Shown here: piece after piece, positions 63,238 through 64,000 of the stretch
How positions within the stretch are numbered: the first letter of the stretch is position 1
Layout of the letters: each line of letters opens with the position of its first letter
Assembly: GCA_035274845.1 (NCBI GenBank)
Contig: DATENU010000020.1
Location: 62,001 to 126,000, forward strand
Source of the DNA: Chthoniobacterales bacterium
GTDB taxonomy: Bacteria; Verrucomicrobiota; Verrucomicrobiia; Chthoniobacterales; UBA10450
Direction: 5' to 3'
Length of the DNA stretch: 64,000 bases
The notes under the pieces: generated by a model
The model's input: only the letters and a program-made list of their open reading frames with translations
What the model was told of the DNA's origin: nothing
Databases searched by the model: none
Program-made: the position numbers and the translations under genes

Positions 63238-63380
63238 AGTCAGGAAGCGGTTTAACGCGCGAACGGAAGAGAATGGCGCGAAAGACGAGGTTGGTCGAAT
63301 TGGAAGATCGTCCGATCCAGAAAAAGCATTCCCCTGCGTTTACGGACCGGCCGCCGCGAAATTGGAGCAACCTTCGCGGT

Positions 63381-64000
63381 TCAGTCAGTAGTCAGTCCGA
63401 GGATTTGCTGGCCACTCTTAATTTTCGCTGGGGATTTTCCGGCCGGCAATTCGGTCAGCCCGCGCTGGGCGTCGATCTTAAAAATTGCAATCTGGCGTGC
63501 CAGCGAGGCAACTGCGTACAAAAACCGGCCGTCCTTCGAGAGCACCATATCTTTTGTATCGGGATCTCCCGCTCCCCGCCGATCGACCGAACCCAAAAGA
63601 ACGAGCTTGCCGTCGTCCCGCACGTTGAACCCGCTGATCGTATTGCTGGCGAAATTGGCGGTGTAAAGGGTCTTGCCGTCAGCGGAAAGAGCGGTCCAGC
63701 AAGCAGCCGATCCGTCGGTCGGGTGGGCGGCCCCGTTTTGCGTCAAGCTGCCAGTCTTCGGGTCCACGTCGAAAACGATGATCGAGCTCCGGCGAAAGTT
63801 AGAAACGTAAACGCGGTTCCCCGCTGCATTCCAGGAGAAGCCGACCGGGCCGGACGCACCTGCGGGACGGACGGGAGAGCCAGGGGATTTCTTCAGCGTC
63901 GAGTCCGGTTGAACTTTGAAGCTGTGCACCCGGCTCGTTTCTGCGTCCTGGAAGCCGGAGGTCACTACCACAATTTTTCCGCTGGGATTGAACGCAATCT
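63381..64000 (-). CDS. Beta-propeller protein of the 6-phosphogluconolactonase/YncE type (partial at right edge)
   Basis: At least 206 residues; the frame is open to the window edge, and the N-terminus is beyond it (IAFNPSGKIVVVTSGF at the edge). Propeller repeats follow: GFSWNAAGNRVYVSNFRRSS, WTALSADGKTLYTANFASNT and MVLSKDGRFLYAVASLARQI. The pattern fits lactonase or surface-layer propeller proteins. Too little is present to choose between enzyme and binding protein. Confidence 0.85.
   Translation of the reverse strand, partial: IAFNPSGKIVVVTSGFQDAETSRVHSFKVQPDSTLKKSPGSPVRPAGASGPVGFSWNAAGNRVYVSNFRRSSIIVFDVDPKTGSLTQNGAAHPTDGSAACWTALSADGKTLYTANFASNTISGFNVRDDGKLVLLGSVDRRGAGDPDTKDMVLSKDGRFLYAVASLARQIAIFKIDAQRGLTELPAGKSPAKIKSGQQILGLTTD

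Overview
The window looks like the chromosome of a soil or freshwater Verrucomicrobiota-type bacterium, possibly Chthoniobacterales. The basis is indirect: many SD-poor GC-rich genes, ADOP permeases with PadR and DUF4386 partners, a GH75 chitosanase-like protein, and many TIR/CHAT/NB-ARC conflict genes typical of complex-lifestyle bacteria. No rRNA is present, so the lineage is an inference.

Layout. (1) 1-5.3 kb: two lasso-peptide maturation genes on the minus strand, namely a fused B1-B2 leader-binding/leader-peptidase protein and a cyclase that runs off the left edge. Opposite them lie a LuxR-type regulator, a short overlapping ORF and a PQQ-type sugar dehydrogenase-like propeller protein. 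No convincing lasso precursor is visible. (2) 5.5-22.9 kb: an immune-like island. It holds a DUF4062-like protein, a TIR-TM-TPR protein, a decayed WD40 remnant, a DUF4062-NB-ARC-TPR protein coupled by ATGA to a TIR-TM-WD40 gene broken by one in-frame TAG, a small unknown gene, a TIR-SLOG-CHAT fusion, and another TIR-TM-WD40 protein. A dead IS3-like element (23.1-24.3 kb, 15-bp perfect ends) and gene debris follow. (3) 25.5-32.3 kb: tRNA-Pro, an HDAC-like deacetylase, and a mix of secreted, membrane and metabolic genes. (4) 32.4-48.7 kb: two related minus-strand operons. One may run for 11 genes: GntR, ABC-ATPase, permease, secreted protein, ADOP permease, DUF4386, esterase, two membrane proteins and two membrane-anchored quinone-oxidoreductase-like enzymes. 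The other is PadR, ADOP, DUF4386 and oxidoreductase, so the ADOP/DUF4386/oxidoreductase block is duplicated. (5) 48.8-54.1 kb: a TPR protein, a response regulator, then a second candidate conflict module of a 42-aa zinc ribbon, a STAND ATPase-CHAT protease and a small multi-TM protein. (6) 54.2-54.6 kb: tRNA-Val followed by a GIY-YIG gene and a 23-bp copy of the tRNA 3' end. (7) 54.9-64 kb: mainly housekeeping genes (ECF sigma and partner, Skp/OmpH, OsmC, glycyl-tRNA synthetase, FAD-Rieske oxidoreductase, DUF5519, MmcQ/YjbR, MurI, amidase) and a propeller protein cut by the right edge.

How the parts may work together. In the island, TIR domains (NAD+ cleavage or signalling), SLOG (nucleotide-derivative binding), CHAT (caspase-like protease) and repeat sensors (TPR/WD40) recur in different fusions, several with a membrane segment. 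This resembles a modular sense-signal-kill network. The STAND-CHAT operon at 50.6-54.1 kb is a second, separate candidate in which a protease sits next to a small membrane protein. These functional links are inferred from domain content and gene order only.
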